A stretch of DNA of 64,000 nucleotides from Saccharomonospora amisosensis (lineage in GTDB: Bacteria; Actinomycetota; Actinomycetes; Mycobacteriales; Pseudonocardiaceae). The position numbers were made by a program, and so were the translations under genes. The first letter of the stretch is position 1; every line of letters begins with the position of its first letter. The stretch lies in the NCBI RefSeq assembly GCF_011761185.1, contig NZ_JAAOYM010000001.1:3596001-3660000 (forward strand). Reading direction: 5' to 3'. Below, piece by piece: positions 43,127 to 51,867 of this stretch. The notes under the pieces are model-generated. The model had not been told where the DNA came from and did no database searches. It was given only the letters and a program-made list of their open reading frames with translations.

Positions 43127-43902
43127 TTCGATGCCTCCTTCAGCGCACGCAGGTTCGCCAGTTCCTCCGCGGTCGGCGCCTCGGTGTTGGACAGCTCGGG
43201 CGAGACCTTCAGCTCCCACCCGGTGGCCTCGCGCACCTGCTCCACCTCGACGCCCGGGTGCAGCTGGCTGAGCACCAGTTCCGAGGTTTCCGGGTCGGGA
43301 CGCAGCACGCCGAGATCGGTAATCACCAGGGTAGGTCCGGCGCCACGCAGCCCGAGCCGCTCGCGGTCGCCCTTGCCGCGGCCGTGCCCGACCGAGGTCA
43401 CGAAGTCGACCTGTTCGACGAAGCTGCGCTTGCTCTGCCGCACGACCACGAACACCTCCCGGCAGGAGGCCGCGATCTCCGGCGCGCCCCCCGCACCCGG
43501 CAGGCGCACCTTGGGATTGGCGTAGTCGTCGCCGATCACGGTGGTGTTGATGTTTCCGAACTTGTCGAGTTGGGCGGCGCCGAGGAAACCGATGTCTATG
43601 CGGCCTGGTTGCAGCCAGTAGTTGAATACCTCGGGCACGCTGATCACCGCGTCCGCCGTCTCGGCGAGAATGCCGTCACCGATGGAGGCGGGCAGCCGGT
43701 CGGGTTTGGAGCCAAGCGTGCCGGACTCGTAGATCAGCACGAGGTCGGGAGCGTGGGTGCGGCGAGCGAGGTTGGCCGCCGTGGACGGCAGCCCGATACC
43801 GACGAAGCAACGCTTGCCGCCGGTGAGTGCCCGCGCGGCGGCGATCGACATCATCTCGTCGGAGGTGTAGGTCGGCACCGCCGGTCGCGTCGTAGTGGTC
43901 AC
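43123..43902 (-). CDS. pcaJ: 3-oxoadipate CoA-transferase subunit B
   Basis: A 259-residue class I CoA-transferase beta chain. YTSDEMMSIAAARALTGGKRCFVGIGLPSTAANLARR and IYESGTLGSKPDRLPASIGDG (containing the catalytic Glu in the ESG motif) are typical of the PcaJ/CatJ group. It starts with GTG behind GGAGGT and overlaps the pcaI stop by 4 bp. An in-frame extension upstream of 43902 is a shadow. Confidence 0.9.
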   Translation of the reverse strand: MTTTTRPAVPTYTSDEMMSIAAARALTGGKRCFVGIGLPSTAANLARRTHAPDLVLIYESGTLGSKPDRLPASIGDGILAETADAVISVPEVFNYWLQPGRIDIGFLGAAQLDKFGNINTTVIGDDYANPKVRLPGAGGAPEIAASCREVFVVVRQSKRSFVEQVDFVTSVGHGRGKGDRERLGLRGAGPTLVITDLGVLRPDPETSELVLSQLHPGVEVEQVREATGWELKVSPELSNTEAPTAEELANLRALKEASK

Positions 43903-44726
43903 CTCGTCTTCACCTCCGTGCCTGCTGCGAACACCTTCTCGCGAACCCATTCCTGGAACGAGTCCCTCTTTCGCCCAATGGAATCCCATTCCTCGTAGTA
44001 GGCGTTGTCGCGCTCGTAGTAGCCCTGTGCATAGGAGGGGTGCGCTCCGTGCGGCACCTCGGCCACGCACGTCACGGCCCAGCTAGGCAGGATGACCTGG
44101 CCGGGTACGGGCTCGAGTTCGTCGACGACCTCCTCGACCGTGACGAGGCTGCGACGGGACGCGAGCACGGCCTCCTTCTGCACGCCGACGAGGCCCCACA
44201 TCTGCACGTTGCCCGCGCGGTCGGCGCGTTGCGCATGAATCACCGCGACATCGGGGTTCAGCGCGGGTACCGCGGCCAGCCGCTCGCCGGTGAACGGGCA
44301 CGTGATCTGCTTGATCGTGTCGGTGTGCTTGGGCAGGTCGGTGCCGGAGTAGCCGCGCAGCACGGCGAACGGCAACCCGGAAGCACCAGCCACGTAGCGG
44401 TTGGCCATGCCGGCGTGACTGTGCTCCTCGATCTCCAGCGGCACCGGCCAGCCGTTCTGCACCGCGTCGCGGAACCGGTGCAGCGAACCGACGCCCGGGT
44501 TGCCGCCCCAGGAAAACACTAGCTTGCGCGCACATCCGGCGCCGATCAGCTGGTCATAGATGATGTCGGGTGTCATCCGCACCAACGTCAGGTTCTCGCG
44601 CCCCTGGCGGATGATCTCCTGACCCGCCGCGTGCGGGATCAGGTGAGTGAACCCTTCCATGGCGACCATGTCGCCGTCGTGCACCAGCCTGCCGACCCCG
44701 TCGGCGAGCGAGACGATCTCAGCCAC
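43899..44726 (-). CDS. pcaI: 3-oxoadipate CoA-transferase subunit A
   Basis: A 275-residue class I CoA-transferase alpha chain beginning VAEIVSLADGVGRLVHDGDMVAMEGFTHLIP; the FTHLIPHAAGQEIIRQG and VFSWGGNPGVGSLHRFRDA stretches are typical of the longer CatI/PcaI type. It is the first gene of the pcaIJFHGBDC operon, so the promoter must lie in the 197-bp gap upstream. GTG start at 44724-44726 with AAAGG about 10 nt upstream. Confidence 0.9.
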   Translation of the reverse strand: MAEIVSLADGVGRLVHDGDMVAMEGFTHLIPHAAGQEIIRQGRENLTLVRMTPDIIYDQLIGAGCARKLVFSWGGNPGVGSLHRFRDAVQNGWPVPLEIEEHSHAGMANRYVAGASGLPFAVLRGYSGTDLPKHTDTIKQITCPFTGERLAAVPALNPDVAVIHAQRADRAGNVQMWGLVGVQKEAVLASRRSLVTVEEVVDELEPVPGQVILPSWAVTCVAEVPHGAHPSYAQGYYERDNAYYEEWDSIGRKRDSFQEWVREKVFAAGTEVKTR

Positions 44727-44759
44727 GATGCCATACCTTTGTTCGCAATCCGCACACAC

Positions 44760-44774
44760 GTTCTGTATATGAAC
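44760..44774. promoter_or_regulatory. Candidate IclR-type (PcaR) operator
   Basis: GTTCTGTATATGAAC, an inverted repeat GTTC-N7-GAAC with an AT-rich centre, lies 33 nt upstream of pcaI in the divergent gap. This is a plausible place for the pca operon promoter and its IclR-type regulator. Confidence 0.35.
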
Positions 44775-44859
44775 ATAGCCAGCGCCTCCTGGCCCGTCAA
44801 CGCGACCGCCACCTGGCAATCGGGGCATTCCCATCGCGGTGATCACAACTAAGGTGAGG

Positions 44860-44887
44860 CGACAACCGACAACCGACAACCGACGAA
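44860..44887 (+). repeat. Tandem heptamer repeat upstream of the 2-hydroxyacid dehydrogenase gene
   Basis: Three exact units CGACAAC (44860-44880) and a fourth altered unit CGACGAA (44881-44887), ending about 36 nt before the ATG. It could be a regulator-binding array or simple slippage DNA. Confidence 0.6.
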
Positions 44888-44923
44888 CGCGGTCCGGAAC
44901 CGGTAACGCTTTGGGAGCGGCCA

Positions 44924-45898
44924 ATGGCAGACGCATCGCCTCGAATCGTGGTGACGAGGGAAATCCCGCAAGCGGCGCTGGACCTGCTGCGCGAGATCGG
45001 CGACGTGTGGTGGCCGCAGCCGGACAAGGCACTCTCCCCTGGCGAGCTTCACCAGGTAATCGCGGGCGCCGACGCGGTTGTCAGCACACTCCAGGATCGC
45101 GTCGATGCCGCGTTCGCCGACGCGGCGGGACCGCGACTGAAGGTGGTGTCCACCGTCGCCGTCGGTTACGACAACATCGACGTCCCCGCACTGACCTCCC
45201 GAGGCATCGTCGTCACCAACACCCCCGGGGTGCTCACCGACGCCACCGCCGACCTCGCGTTCGGGCTGCTGCTGGCCGTCACGCGCAGGCTCGGAGAGGG
45301 TGAGCGGCTGCTGCGCTCGCGCACACCCTGGTCGTTCCACCTCGGGTTCATGCTCGGGTCGGGGTTGCAGGGCAAGACTTTGGGCATCGTCGGCCTCGGT
45401 CAGATCGGGCGCGCGATGGCCCGCAGGGCGCTGGCCTTCGGCATGGACATCCGCTACAGCGGGCGGCGCAGAGCCGACGAAGCGATCGAACGTGAACTGG
45501 GCGCCACGTATCTGTCCTTCGAGGAACTGCTGAGCAGTAGTGACGTGGTTTCGCTGCACTGCCCGCTGACGCCGCTGACCCACCACCTCATCGACGCCGA
45601 CGCACTCGCGAGGATGAAACCGTCCGCCTACCTGATCAACACCACTCGCGGCCCTGTGGTGGACGAGTCCGCGCTCGCGAAGGCGCTCGCCGACGGCACT
45701 ATCGCCGGTGCCGGGCTCGACGTCTTCGAGAACGAGCCCGAGGTCCACCCCGACCTTCTGGAACTGGACAACGTCGCGCTCGCTCCCCATCTCGGCTCGG
45801 CGACGGTCGAAACGAGAACCGCGATGGCCACCCTCGCCGCTCGCAACGCCGTAGCCGTGCTGACCGGTACGCAGCCGCCGACCCCGGTGCGGGGGTGA
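44924..45898 (+). CDS. D-2-hydroxyacid dehydrogenase (glyoxylate/hydroxypyruvate reductase-like)
   Basis: A 324-residue NAD(P)-dependent dehydrogenase. The NAD fold is LGIVGLGQIGRAMARRALAFGMDI (about residues 150-173). The catalytic triad is visible as Arg in NTTRGPVVDE, Glu in FENEPEVHP and His in APHLGSAT. VVSTVAVGYDNIDVPA and GIVVTNTPGVLTDATADLAF are characteristic of the GRHPR/glyoxylate reductase group. Its stop overlaps the GTG of glycerate kinase, so the two likely turn glyoxylate or hydroxypyruvate into glycerate and then phosphoglycerate. Confidence 0.9.
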   Translation: MADASPRIVVTREIPQAALDLLREIGDVWWPQPDKALSPGELHQVIAGADAVVSTLQDRVDAAFADAAGPRLKVVSTVAVGYDNIDVPALTSRGIVVTNTPGVLTDATADLAFGLLLAVTRRLGEGERLLRSRTPWSFHLGFMLGSGLQGKTLGIVGLGQIGRAMARRALAFGMDIRYSGRRRADEAIERELGATYLSFEELLSSSDVVSLHCPLTPLTHHLIDADALARMKPSAYLINTTRGPVVDESALAKALADGTIAGAGLDVFENEPEVHPDLLELDNVALAPHLGSATVETRTAMATLAARNAVAVLTGTQPPTPVRG

Positions 45899-47043
45899 GT
45901 GTGGTGCGTGTGGTGGTGGCTCCGGACAAGTTCAAGGGCAGTCTGACCGCCGTCGAGGCCGCCGAGGCGATCGCCCAAGGCGTCCGTGCGGCGGACCCGG
46001 CTGCCGAGGTGACGCCGTGCCCGGTCGCAGACGGCGGCGAGGGCACCCTCGACGTGCTGTTCGCCGCAGGCGCCAGGCGCGTGGACCTGCGCGTGAGGGG
46101 TCCGCTGTCACAACGGGTCGACGCCTGGTATGCCGTGCTCGACGGCACCGCCTACATCGAGTCGGCCCGCGCCTGCGGCATCGAGCACGTCAAACCGAGC
46201 CCGCGCACGGCGCTGGCCGCGCATACCTACGGCGTCGGCGAGCTGATCGCACACGCGCTCGACTCCGGCGCCCGCCGGATCGCGCTCACGGTGGGCGGCA
46301 CGGCCAGCACCGACGGCGGCGCTGGGATGCTGCTGGCACTCGGAGCGAGGATTCTCGACGCCGGCGGCGAGCAGGTGGGTCTTGGCGGAGGCGCGTTGCG
46401 CGCGGTGACCGAAGTGGATCTCACCGGAGTGCGCGACCGGCTCGGCGACACGGTGGTACGGGTGGCCACCGACGTGACCAACCCGCTACTGGGGCCAAGG
46501 GGCGCCGCGGCGGTGTTCGGACCACAGAAGGGCGCTACACCCACCGAGGTCGGCGAACTGGAGACAGCGCTGACCGCGTGGGCAGGGGCACTGCGGCGGG
46601 CGGGCGCGCCCGCCATCGCCGACCACCCGGGAGCAGGAGCGGGCGGCGGAGTGGCAGGCGGGGCCATGGCAGCTCTGGGCGCGCGGGCCGAGTCCGGTTT
46701 CGACCTCGTCGTCGAGCTCACCGGGGTTGAGGACGCGCTGCGAGGCGCGGATCTGGTGATCACCGGCGAGGGCTCATTGGACAGCCAGAGCCTGGACGGA
46801 AAGGCACCGGCCGGGATCGCGGCACGAGCCCGCGCGAACGGCATCGCGGTGCTGGCACTCGCAGGCAGGATCACGCTCACCGCCGACGAACTCGCGGCGG
46901 CCGGAATCACGGCCGCTACCGCTCTTGTCGACCACGCGCCGTCGGTGCAGCACGCCCAACGCCACGCGTTCGGACTGCTTCGCGACCAGGCCACGGCACT
47001 CATGCGCGCCTGGCTCGACCGCGACCGAGAGGCTACGGCTTGA
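45895..47043 (+). CDS. glxK: Glycerate kinase
   Basis: A 382-residue type II glycerate kinase (GarK/GlxK family): VVAPDKFKGSLTAVEAAEAIAQG, CPVADGGEGTLDVL, LTVGGTASTDGGAGMLLALGA, FGPQKGAT and DLVITGEGSLDSQSLDGKAP are diagnostic. Members make 2- or 3-phosphoglycerate from D-glycerate. The GTG start overlaps the preceding stop (GTGA). The last codons overlap the convergent alcohol dehydrogenase gene by 11 bp. Confidence 0.92.
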   Translation: MSVVRVVVAPDKFKGSLTAVEAAEAIAQGVRAADPAAEVTPCPVADGGEGTLDVLFAAGARRVDLRVRGPLSQRVDAWYAVLDGTAYIESARACGIEHVKPSPRTALAAHTYGVGELIAHALDSGARRIALTVGGTASTDGGAGMLLALGARILDAGGEQVGLGGGALRAVTEVDLTGVRDRLGDTVVRVATDVTNPLLGPRGAAAVFGPQKGATPTEVGELETALTAWAGALRRAGAPAIADHPGAGAGGGVAGGAMAALGARAESGFDLVVELTGVEDALRGADLVITGEGSLDSQSLDGKAPAGIAARARANGIAVLALAGRITLTADELAAAGITAATALVDHAPSVQHAQRHAFGLLRDQATALMRAWLDRDREATA

Positions 47044-48223
47044 GCACGACCTTCACCGCACCGTCCTGCTTCTTCTGGAACATCTCGTAGGCGTGCGGCG
47101 CCTCTTCCAGCGGCAGCAGGTGGGTGGCCAGGTCCTCGACGCCGAGCGGGTCACCGTCACCGGTCAGCAGCGGCATGATGTCGTCCACCCACGCCCGGAC
47201 GTTGGCCTGCCCCATGCGCAACTGCACCTGCTTGTCGAACAGGTTCATCAGCGGCATCGGGTCGATCATCCCACCGTACACACCGGACAGTGAGATGGTT
47301 CCGCCGCGCCGCACAACGTCGATGGCCAGGTACAGCGCGCTCAACCGGTCGACGCCTGCCCGCTCGGTGAGCTTGGCCGCCACCGCACTCGGCAGCAGGC
47401 TGACCAGTTGTTGCGCCATGCCCGCCATCGGCGCACCGTGGGCCTCCATCCCCACCGCGTCGATCACCGAATCGGTGCCCCTTCCGTCGGTGCGGTCGCG
47501 GATGGCGTCCGCGATGTGCTTGTGCTGGCGCAGGTCCATCGCGTCAACGCCGTAGCGCCTTGCCAGCGCGAGCCGCTCGTCCACCAGGTCGACGCCGATC
47601 ACCTTGCCCGCGCCCCGATGTTTCGCGATGCGCGCCGACATCTGGCCGATCGGGCCGAGCCCGAGCACGGTTACGCTGCCACCCTGTGGAATCCCCGCGT
47701 ACTCGACCGCCTGCCATGCGGTGGGAACCACATCGGACAGATAGAGGAACCGCTCGTCCGGCGGCCCTGAAGGCACCTTGATCGGACCGAACTGCGCTTG
47801 CGGCACCCGCAGCCGTTCGGCCTGCCCACCGGGGACGTGGCCGTAGAGCTTGGTGTAGCCGAACAGCGAGCCGCCCTTGCCGTACTCGCGCACCTGGGTC
47901 GTCTCGCATTGCGAGAACAGCCCCTGGTCGCAGTAGAAGCAGTGGCCGCATGCGATGTTGAACGGCACGACGACCCGATCTCCGCTGGTGATTCCTTCCA
48001 CGGCGGAGCCGACTTCCTCCACCACCCCCATCGGCTCGTGACCGAGGATGTCGCCCTGCTCCATGAAGCTGCCCAGCACCTCGTACAGGTGCAGGTCGGA
48101 GCCACAGATTCCGCTGGAGGTCACCCGGATCACCGCATCGGTCGGCTCCAGCAGGCGTGGGTCCGCGACGTCCTGCACGCGGACGTCGCGCTTGCCCTGC
48201 CAAGTCACGGCTCGCATCGACAT
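47033..48223 (-). CDS. Zinc-dependent alcohol dehydrogenase (formaldehyde dehydrogenase-like MDR family)
   Basis: A 396-residue medium-chain dehydrogenase. Catalytic zinc ligands lie in SGICGSDLHLYE and GHEPMGVVEEVG; structural-zinc cysteines in CGHCFYCDQGLFSQC (about residues 92-106). The NAD fold is VTVLGLGPIGQMSARIAKHRGA. The inserted segment MAQQLVSLLPSAVAAKLTERAGVDRLSALYLAIDVVRRGG is typical of the glutathione-independent formaldehyde dehydrogenase-like subgroup. GGAAGGGGA precedes the ATG. It appears monocistronic; substrate not certain. Confidence 0.88.
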   Translation of the reverse strand: MSMRAVTWQGKRDVRVQDVADPRLLEPTDAVIRVTSSGICGSDLHLYEVLGSFMEQGDILGHEPMGVVEEVGSAVEGITSGDRVVVPFNIACGHCFYCDQGLFSQCETTQVREYGKGGSLFGYTKLYGHVPGGQAERLRVPQAQFGPIKVPSGPPDERFLYLSDVVPTAWQAVEYAGIPQGGSVTVLGLGPIGQMSARIAKHRGAGKVIGVDLVDERLALARRYGVDAMDLRQHKHIADAIRDRTDGRGTDSVIDAVGMEAHGAPMAGMAQQLVSLLPSAVAAKLTERAGVDRLSALYLAIDVVRRGGTISLSGVYGGMIDPMPLMNLFDKQVQLRMGQANVRAWVDDIMPLLTGDGDPLGVEDLATHLLPLEEAPHAYEMFQKKQDGAVKVVLKP

Positions 48224-48570
48224 TCCCCTTCCCTAACGGGTTCGAGTCGCAGCTGGTTCGTCGGTCTGAAATTCGTCACCGTCAGCCGACTCGCGCACCT
48301 GCCGGGCGAACCAGGCACATGCCGTGCGAGTAGATCCACTAAGGACAGGGATGAAGGCGGCGGTCACCTAGGGTCAGGTGAGGCCGCCGTGGTCGATGGC
48401 CGGCTACGGCACGGCCGACTTCGGGCGGGGGAAGCGAACCGGGTCACCGGGCACGGAGCGTGGCGGCGGGCCACCGCGCTCGGCCACCACCAAAGGAAGG
48501 CCGCGGCTCGGTCATCGGTGGTCACCTCCTTGGCTGCGGCGTACCACCGATGACCAGCGGCCAAACGGTG
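48224..48570. other. Intergenic region, no gene recognised
   Basis: 347 bp between the alcohol dehydrogenase start and the HesB-like gene stop, both on the minus strand. Codon pattern is poor in all frames. A GGTTCGAGTC word near 48238 resembles a tRNA T-loop but no cloverleaf can be built around it. The dehydrogenase promoter should be here; I could not place it. Confidence 0.5.
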
Positions 48571-48864
48571 TCAGCCCTCCTGTTGCATCACTGCGAAGTT
48601 GAGCTGGCCCTGCTCGTCCTGCTGGACATCGAGGACCTTGTCGTCCAGGAACGTGGCCGCCTGCGGCTCCAGGAAAACCCTGGCCCCGCTGTCGGTGCCC
48701 AGCACCTGGTCTCCGTCTTCGGGCGCCGGTGCGATGGAGAGCGCGAGCTGCGCGCCCGACTCGTTTTCCTCGCGTACCGCGAACCGCAGCCCGGCCGCTT
48801 GCTGGCCGTCCTGCGACGTCAGTGCACTGATCGCCTCGGCGGCAGCGTCGGTCATGGCGAGCAT
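48571..48864 (-). CDS. HesB/IscA-like Fe-S biogenesis-type protein lacking the cysteines
   Basis: A 97-residue protein of the HesB/adhesin-like group seen in actinobacteria (MLAMTDAAAEAISALT...AGLRFAVREE...LALSIAPAPEDGDQVL...ARVFLEPQAATFLDDKVLDVQ). The fold matches A-type iron-sulphur carriers but none of the three Cys ligands is present, so it cannot carry a cluster in the usual way. Its role is unknown. The ATG at 48862-48864 follows GAAGGG at a rather long spacing. Confidence 0.75.
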   Translation of the reverse strand: MLAMTDAAAEAISALTSQDGQQAAGLRFAVREENESGAQLALSIAPAPEDGDQVLGTDSGARVFLEPQAATFLDDKVLDVQQDEQGQLNFAVMQQEG

Positions 48865-48952
48865 GTCGGTGTTTCCCTTCGGTTGCTTGCAGCTGCCACC
48901 CTCCACCGTAGGCGTGCCCGCTCGAAAGCGCTGCCCCGGCCACGCAGCCGGG

Positions 48953-49606
48953 TCAGATCGCTTTCGCCACCACCCGCAGATCCGCGGCGAGCTCGGCGTA
49001 CCCTCGCCTGCGTTCCTCGTCAGGAGCACGCAGCACAGCGGAGGGGTGAACCGTGGCGAGCGCCGCACTCACACCGCCAGGGCGGCCAGGCAGCTCGAGC
49101 AGTTCCCCCCGCCGCGCGCTGACTCGAAAGTCGAAGCCGAGCAGTGACTGCGCCGCTGTCGCGCCAAGGCACACGACGACCTCCGGCCCGACCACCTCCA
49201 GCTCGGCGAGCAGCCACGGCTTGCATGCCACGATCTGCGACCTGGACGGCTTCTTGTGGATCCGTCGGTTGCCCCGTTCGGCGGGTGTGAAGCGGAAGTG
49301 CTTGACGGCGTTGGTCACGTACACGGCGCCACGGTCGATACCGGACTCCTCCAGCGCACGGTCGAGCAGCCCACCAGCGGGACCGACGAACGGCTCGCCC
49401 GCGCGGTCCTCCCGGTCACCGGGCACCTCGCCGACCAGCATCACCCGCGCGTTCTCCGGCCCAGCTCCGAACACCGCCTGCGTGGCATCCCGGTACAGGT
49501 CGCAGCCTTGACACCCGCGCGCGGCCTTCCGCAGCGCGGCCAGGTTCCTTCCAGCGGGCAGGTAGTGTTGCGCCCCCTGTAACCCACCGGGTGAGCGCGC
49601 GCTCAC
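48953..49606 (-). CDS. udgX: UdgX-type uracil-DNA-binding protein (family 4-like uracil-DNA glycosylase)
   Basis: A 217-residue UDG-fold protein. Cys ligands for a [4Fe-4S] cluster begin in ARGCQGCDLYRDATQ; motif A is GEVPGDREDRAGEPFVGPAGGLLDRAL; and RGNRRIHKKP (about residue 112) corresponds to the KRRIH insert of UdgX, whose His forms a covalent bond to the uracil site in DNA. The residue before RRIH is Asn here instead of Lys. The C-terminal HPSAVLRAP is motif B. GTG start, overlapping the stop of the DUF5709 gene by 4 bp. Confidence 0.87.
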   Translation of the reverse strand: MSARSPGGLQGAQHYLPAGRNLAALRKAARGCQGCDLYRDATQAVFGAGPENARVMLVGEVPGDREDRAGEPFVGPAGGLLDRALEESGIDRGAVYVTNAVKHFRFTPAERGNRRIHKKPSRSQIVACKPWLLAELEVVGPEVVVCLGATAAQSLLGFDFRVSARRGELLELPGRPGGVSAALATVHPSAVLRAPDEERRRGYAELAADLRVVAKAI

Positions 49607-50061
49607 TCGCTCTCCGGGTTGCGGATGGAATCGGCAACCGAGCCCCCTGCCTCGTCGGCGCCCTGCCCCCGACGCGCGGTCTCGCTGTCCGGTTCGATCG
49701 GCTCGTCGTAGGGCGGCATCCGCTCGGTTGTCTCGGTGAGATAGTCCACAGTGTCGTCCAGCTCCTCACCAGACGTGTCACCGATCGGGCGCTCGGGCAC
49801 GCTCGGCTCCTCGACGTCCGGCCGCTCCTGGCGCACCCGCTGCTCCAGCGACTCGCCCTCCCGCTGCTCGGCGGGCGTCATGCCGTAGCGGGTGGCCTCG
49901 CTCCAGCGCTCGGGAGGCTCAACACCCTCCTCGAGCGGGTCGACGCGTATGCGGTCCTCGTCGAGGTCCTCCGCGCTGCTCAGCGCCGCGGGATCGGTTT
50001 CGGCGCTGTCCGGGGCGCCGGTGTCCTGTGGAGGGGTGACCGGATCGCTACCGTCGCTCAT
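49603..50061 (-). CDS. DUF5709-like acidic hydrophilic protein
   Basis: A 152-residue, strongly acidic and probably disordered protein. DPLEEGVEPPERWSEATRYGMTPAEQREGESLEQRVRQERPDV resembles the core of DUF5709 proteins found across actinobacteria. The C-terminal part includes GGSVADSIRNPE. Function unknown; expression often accompanies stress genes in relatives, but nothing here shows that. It lies upstream of udgX with a GTGA overlap. Confidence 0.72.
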   Translation of the reverse strand: MSDGSDPVTPPQDTGAPDSAETDPAALSSAEDLDEDRIRVDPLEEGVEPPERWSEATRYGMTPAEQREGESLEQRVRQERPDVEEPSVPERPIGDTSGEELDDTVDYLTETTERMPPYDEPIEPDSETARRGQGADEAGGSVADSIRNPESE

Positions 50062-50209
50062 TCAGCTCCCTCCCTACAGCTGCCAACGGCTGAGGTAGCG
50101 CTGTACCCAGGCGCGGCGCTGGATAAACAGCTTGACCAGGCAAAGTCGGCGTGAAGCCACACCGCGACTCGCTTGCGTATACCGTGGGAAGCTTCCTACC
50201 GTGGAAGTG

Positions 50210-50229
50210 GCGGTTGAGCAGACAGCCGC
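50210..50229 (+). ncRNA. Repeated leader hairpin with a six-base loop (copy 1, upstream of STAS gene)
   Basis: GCGGTTGAGCAGACAGCCGC folds into a 7-bp stem (one G-U pair) around the hexaloop AGCAGA. It is 102 nt before the STAS start and recurs perfectly at 52972-52991 before the ANTAR gene. A GTATACC box at about 50177 could be the -10 region, placing the hairpin in the 5' UTR. Confidence 0.5.
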
Positions 50230-50331
50230 ACGGGGCGGGCATTGACTACCCGGCGCTACGCGAGACCCCCGCGCTGACGCTCTCCGCAAAGCCCGCCTGC
50301 GCCCCTGCCCGAAAGCTACGGAGGGACGACA

Positions 50332-50751
50332 GTGCGTAGCAAAGATCAAGAAATCATGACCACTCAGCCGACCGCGAAGACCCTGCCCGGTTCACTTGAC
50401 ACACACGGCATGCATATCGAGGCCGAACAGCGGTCGAGTGACGTGGTACTGGTGCGGGTGTCGGGCGAGGTCGACCTGCTCTCCGCTCCAGAACTCCGCC
50501 GCTGGGTCCGGGAGGCGATCAGTCCCGACATCGGTGTCGTACTCGAACTCGACGGCATCGGATTCCTCGGCTCAGCGGGCCTTTCGGTACTGGCCGAACT
50601 CTCTGAGCAGGCCGACCGCGAAGGTCTGCGGTGGGCGATCGTCGCCACCAAGCGGGTGGTGTTGCGCCCGCTCGAAGCCACTGGACTGGTCAGCCAGATG
50701 TCGGTGCACGGCAGCACCGAGGACGCGATCAATGCGCTGACCCGCCGGTAG
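50332..50751 (+). CDS. STAS domain anti-sigma factor antagonist
   Basis: A 139-residue SpoIIAA/RsbV-like protein: VVLVRVSGEVDLLSAPELRRWVREAI, VVLELDGIGFLGSAGLSVLAELSEQA (the phosphorylatable Ser in GSAG) and LRPLEATGLVSQMSVHGSTEDAINAL. Such proteins bind anti-sigma kinases to release a stress sigma factor. The GTG at 50332 has GGAGGG 7 nt upstream, giving a roughly 25-residue extension before the fold; an ATG at 50356 is the alternative. No partner kinase is adjacent. Confidence 0.88.
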   Translation: MRSKDQEIMTTQPTAKTLPGSLDTHGMHIEAEQRSSDVVLVRVSGEVDLLSAPELRRWVREAISPDIGVVLELDGIGFLGSAGLSVLAELSEQADREGLRWAIVATKRVVLRPLEATGLVSQMSVHGSTEDAINALTRR

Positions 50752-50996
50752 CACGCAACAACTCGGCGACCTCGTCACCTTTTGCCGGTATGTCCAAATT
50801 CACAATGTCGTGAAGTCCTGACGGGTCGCCGGGCACGGTCCGTATCCACCGCCAGGCGGCACCAACCGTGCCCGCGCGGGTCCGGTTCCGTCGTTGTGAC
50901 AGATGCCGCGCGACCCTTTCCACCAGCACACCCGGCGGTATGGTTCAGTCCTGCCGCACAGATCGAGGGCGTGGCCCGTGGGACGAGGGTGATCAG

Positions 50997-51362
50997 GTGA
51001 GCGACAACGCACCCGCCGAGCAAACCGAGCAGGCCGAGACCGAACCGGACTACCGATTCACACTCGCCAACGAGCGCACCTTCCTCGCCTGGATTCGCAC
51101 GTCGCTCGGCCTGGTCGCGGGTGGGGTCGCGGTGCACCAACTGGTTCCCGGGCTCGCGCCGGCTCCCGTACGCAACTCGCTGGCGGGCATACTGATCGCG
51201 CTGGCCGCCGTACTGTCGGCGACCAGCTACCCGCACTGGCGCAGGGTTCAGCTCGCCATGCGGCGCGGCGGGCCGCTACCCCGCAGCCCGCTGACCATCC
51301 TGCTGGCCGCGGGCGTGCTCGTGATCAGCGTGTTCGCCGCCGTGCTGGTGATCACGGAATGA
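50997..51362 (+). CDS. DUF202 membrane protein (YidH-like)
   Basis: A 121-residue membrane protein with DYRFTLANERTFLAWIRTSLGLVAGGVAV (the DUF202 signature) and three hydrophobic segments at about residues 40-55, 62-80 and 98-118. The GTG at 50997 has GAGGGTG five nt upstream. It is coupled to a second DUF202 gene through an ATGA overlap. Function unknown. Confidence 0.85.
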   Translation: MSDNAPAEQTEQAETEPDYRFTLANERTFLAWIRTSLGLVAGGVAVHQLVPGLAPAPVRNSLAGILIALAAVLSATSYPHWRRVQLAMRRGGPLPRSPLTILLAAGVLVISVFAAVLVITE

Positions 51363-51658
51363 CCGACGGGCTGCAACCCGAACGCACCGGCCTCGCCTGG
51401 CAGCGCACCGCGCTCGCCGCGGGAGCCGTCACGCTGATCCTGATACACAACGCCTCCCGCTCGGGGTGGGGAGCGTTCACCATCCCGGCGGCGATCTTGG
51501 GCACGGCGGCAGCGCTGCTGGCCATCGGCGGCACCATCCGGGAACGCGCGTTCGAACGCGGCGACACCACCTCACCGTCGAGGGCCACCCTTCCCGCGCT
51601 CGTCGCCTTGCTCATCACCGCGGCAGCCGTCGCCAGCTTCACCACCCTGTTGCTCTAG
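51359..51658 (+). CDS. DUF202 membrane protein (short)
   Basis: A 99-residue partner of the preceding protein, with LQPERTGLAWQRTALAAGAVTLILIHNAS and three hydrophobic segments. Paired DUF202 genes of unequal length are common in actinobacteria, suggesting a hetero-oligomer in the membrane. Start ATG inside the previous stop (ATGA). Confidence 0.85.
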   Translation: MTDGLQPERTGLAWQRTALAAGAVTLILIHNASRSGWGAFTIPAAILGTAAALLAIGGTIRERAFERGDTTSPSRATLPALVALLITAAAVASFTTLLL

Positions 51659-51867
51659 TGCTCGTTCACGGGGTGTTTTCCAAACGAGACCGGGAAAGTT
51701 TTTGTTGATATCTGGATAACCCGGTCGAAGCCGCCTAGGATCACACACAGTGGTCAACGGACTGGCTGGCTCCCCCGCACCTCTTGTTCGTGGCCTCGCC
51801 CCGCAAACACCGGCTGCCCTCGCCCCGGCGGTGGCCGCGAATCTTCTTCATGGCTTGGGAGCCGGCT

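Noticed and set aside
48230-48260. tRNA T-loop-like word GGTTCGAGTC
   Set aside because: No acceptor, D or anticodon stems can be formed with the flanking DNA, and the upstream side is alcohol dehydrogenase coding sequence.
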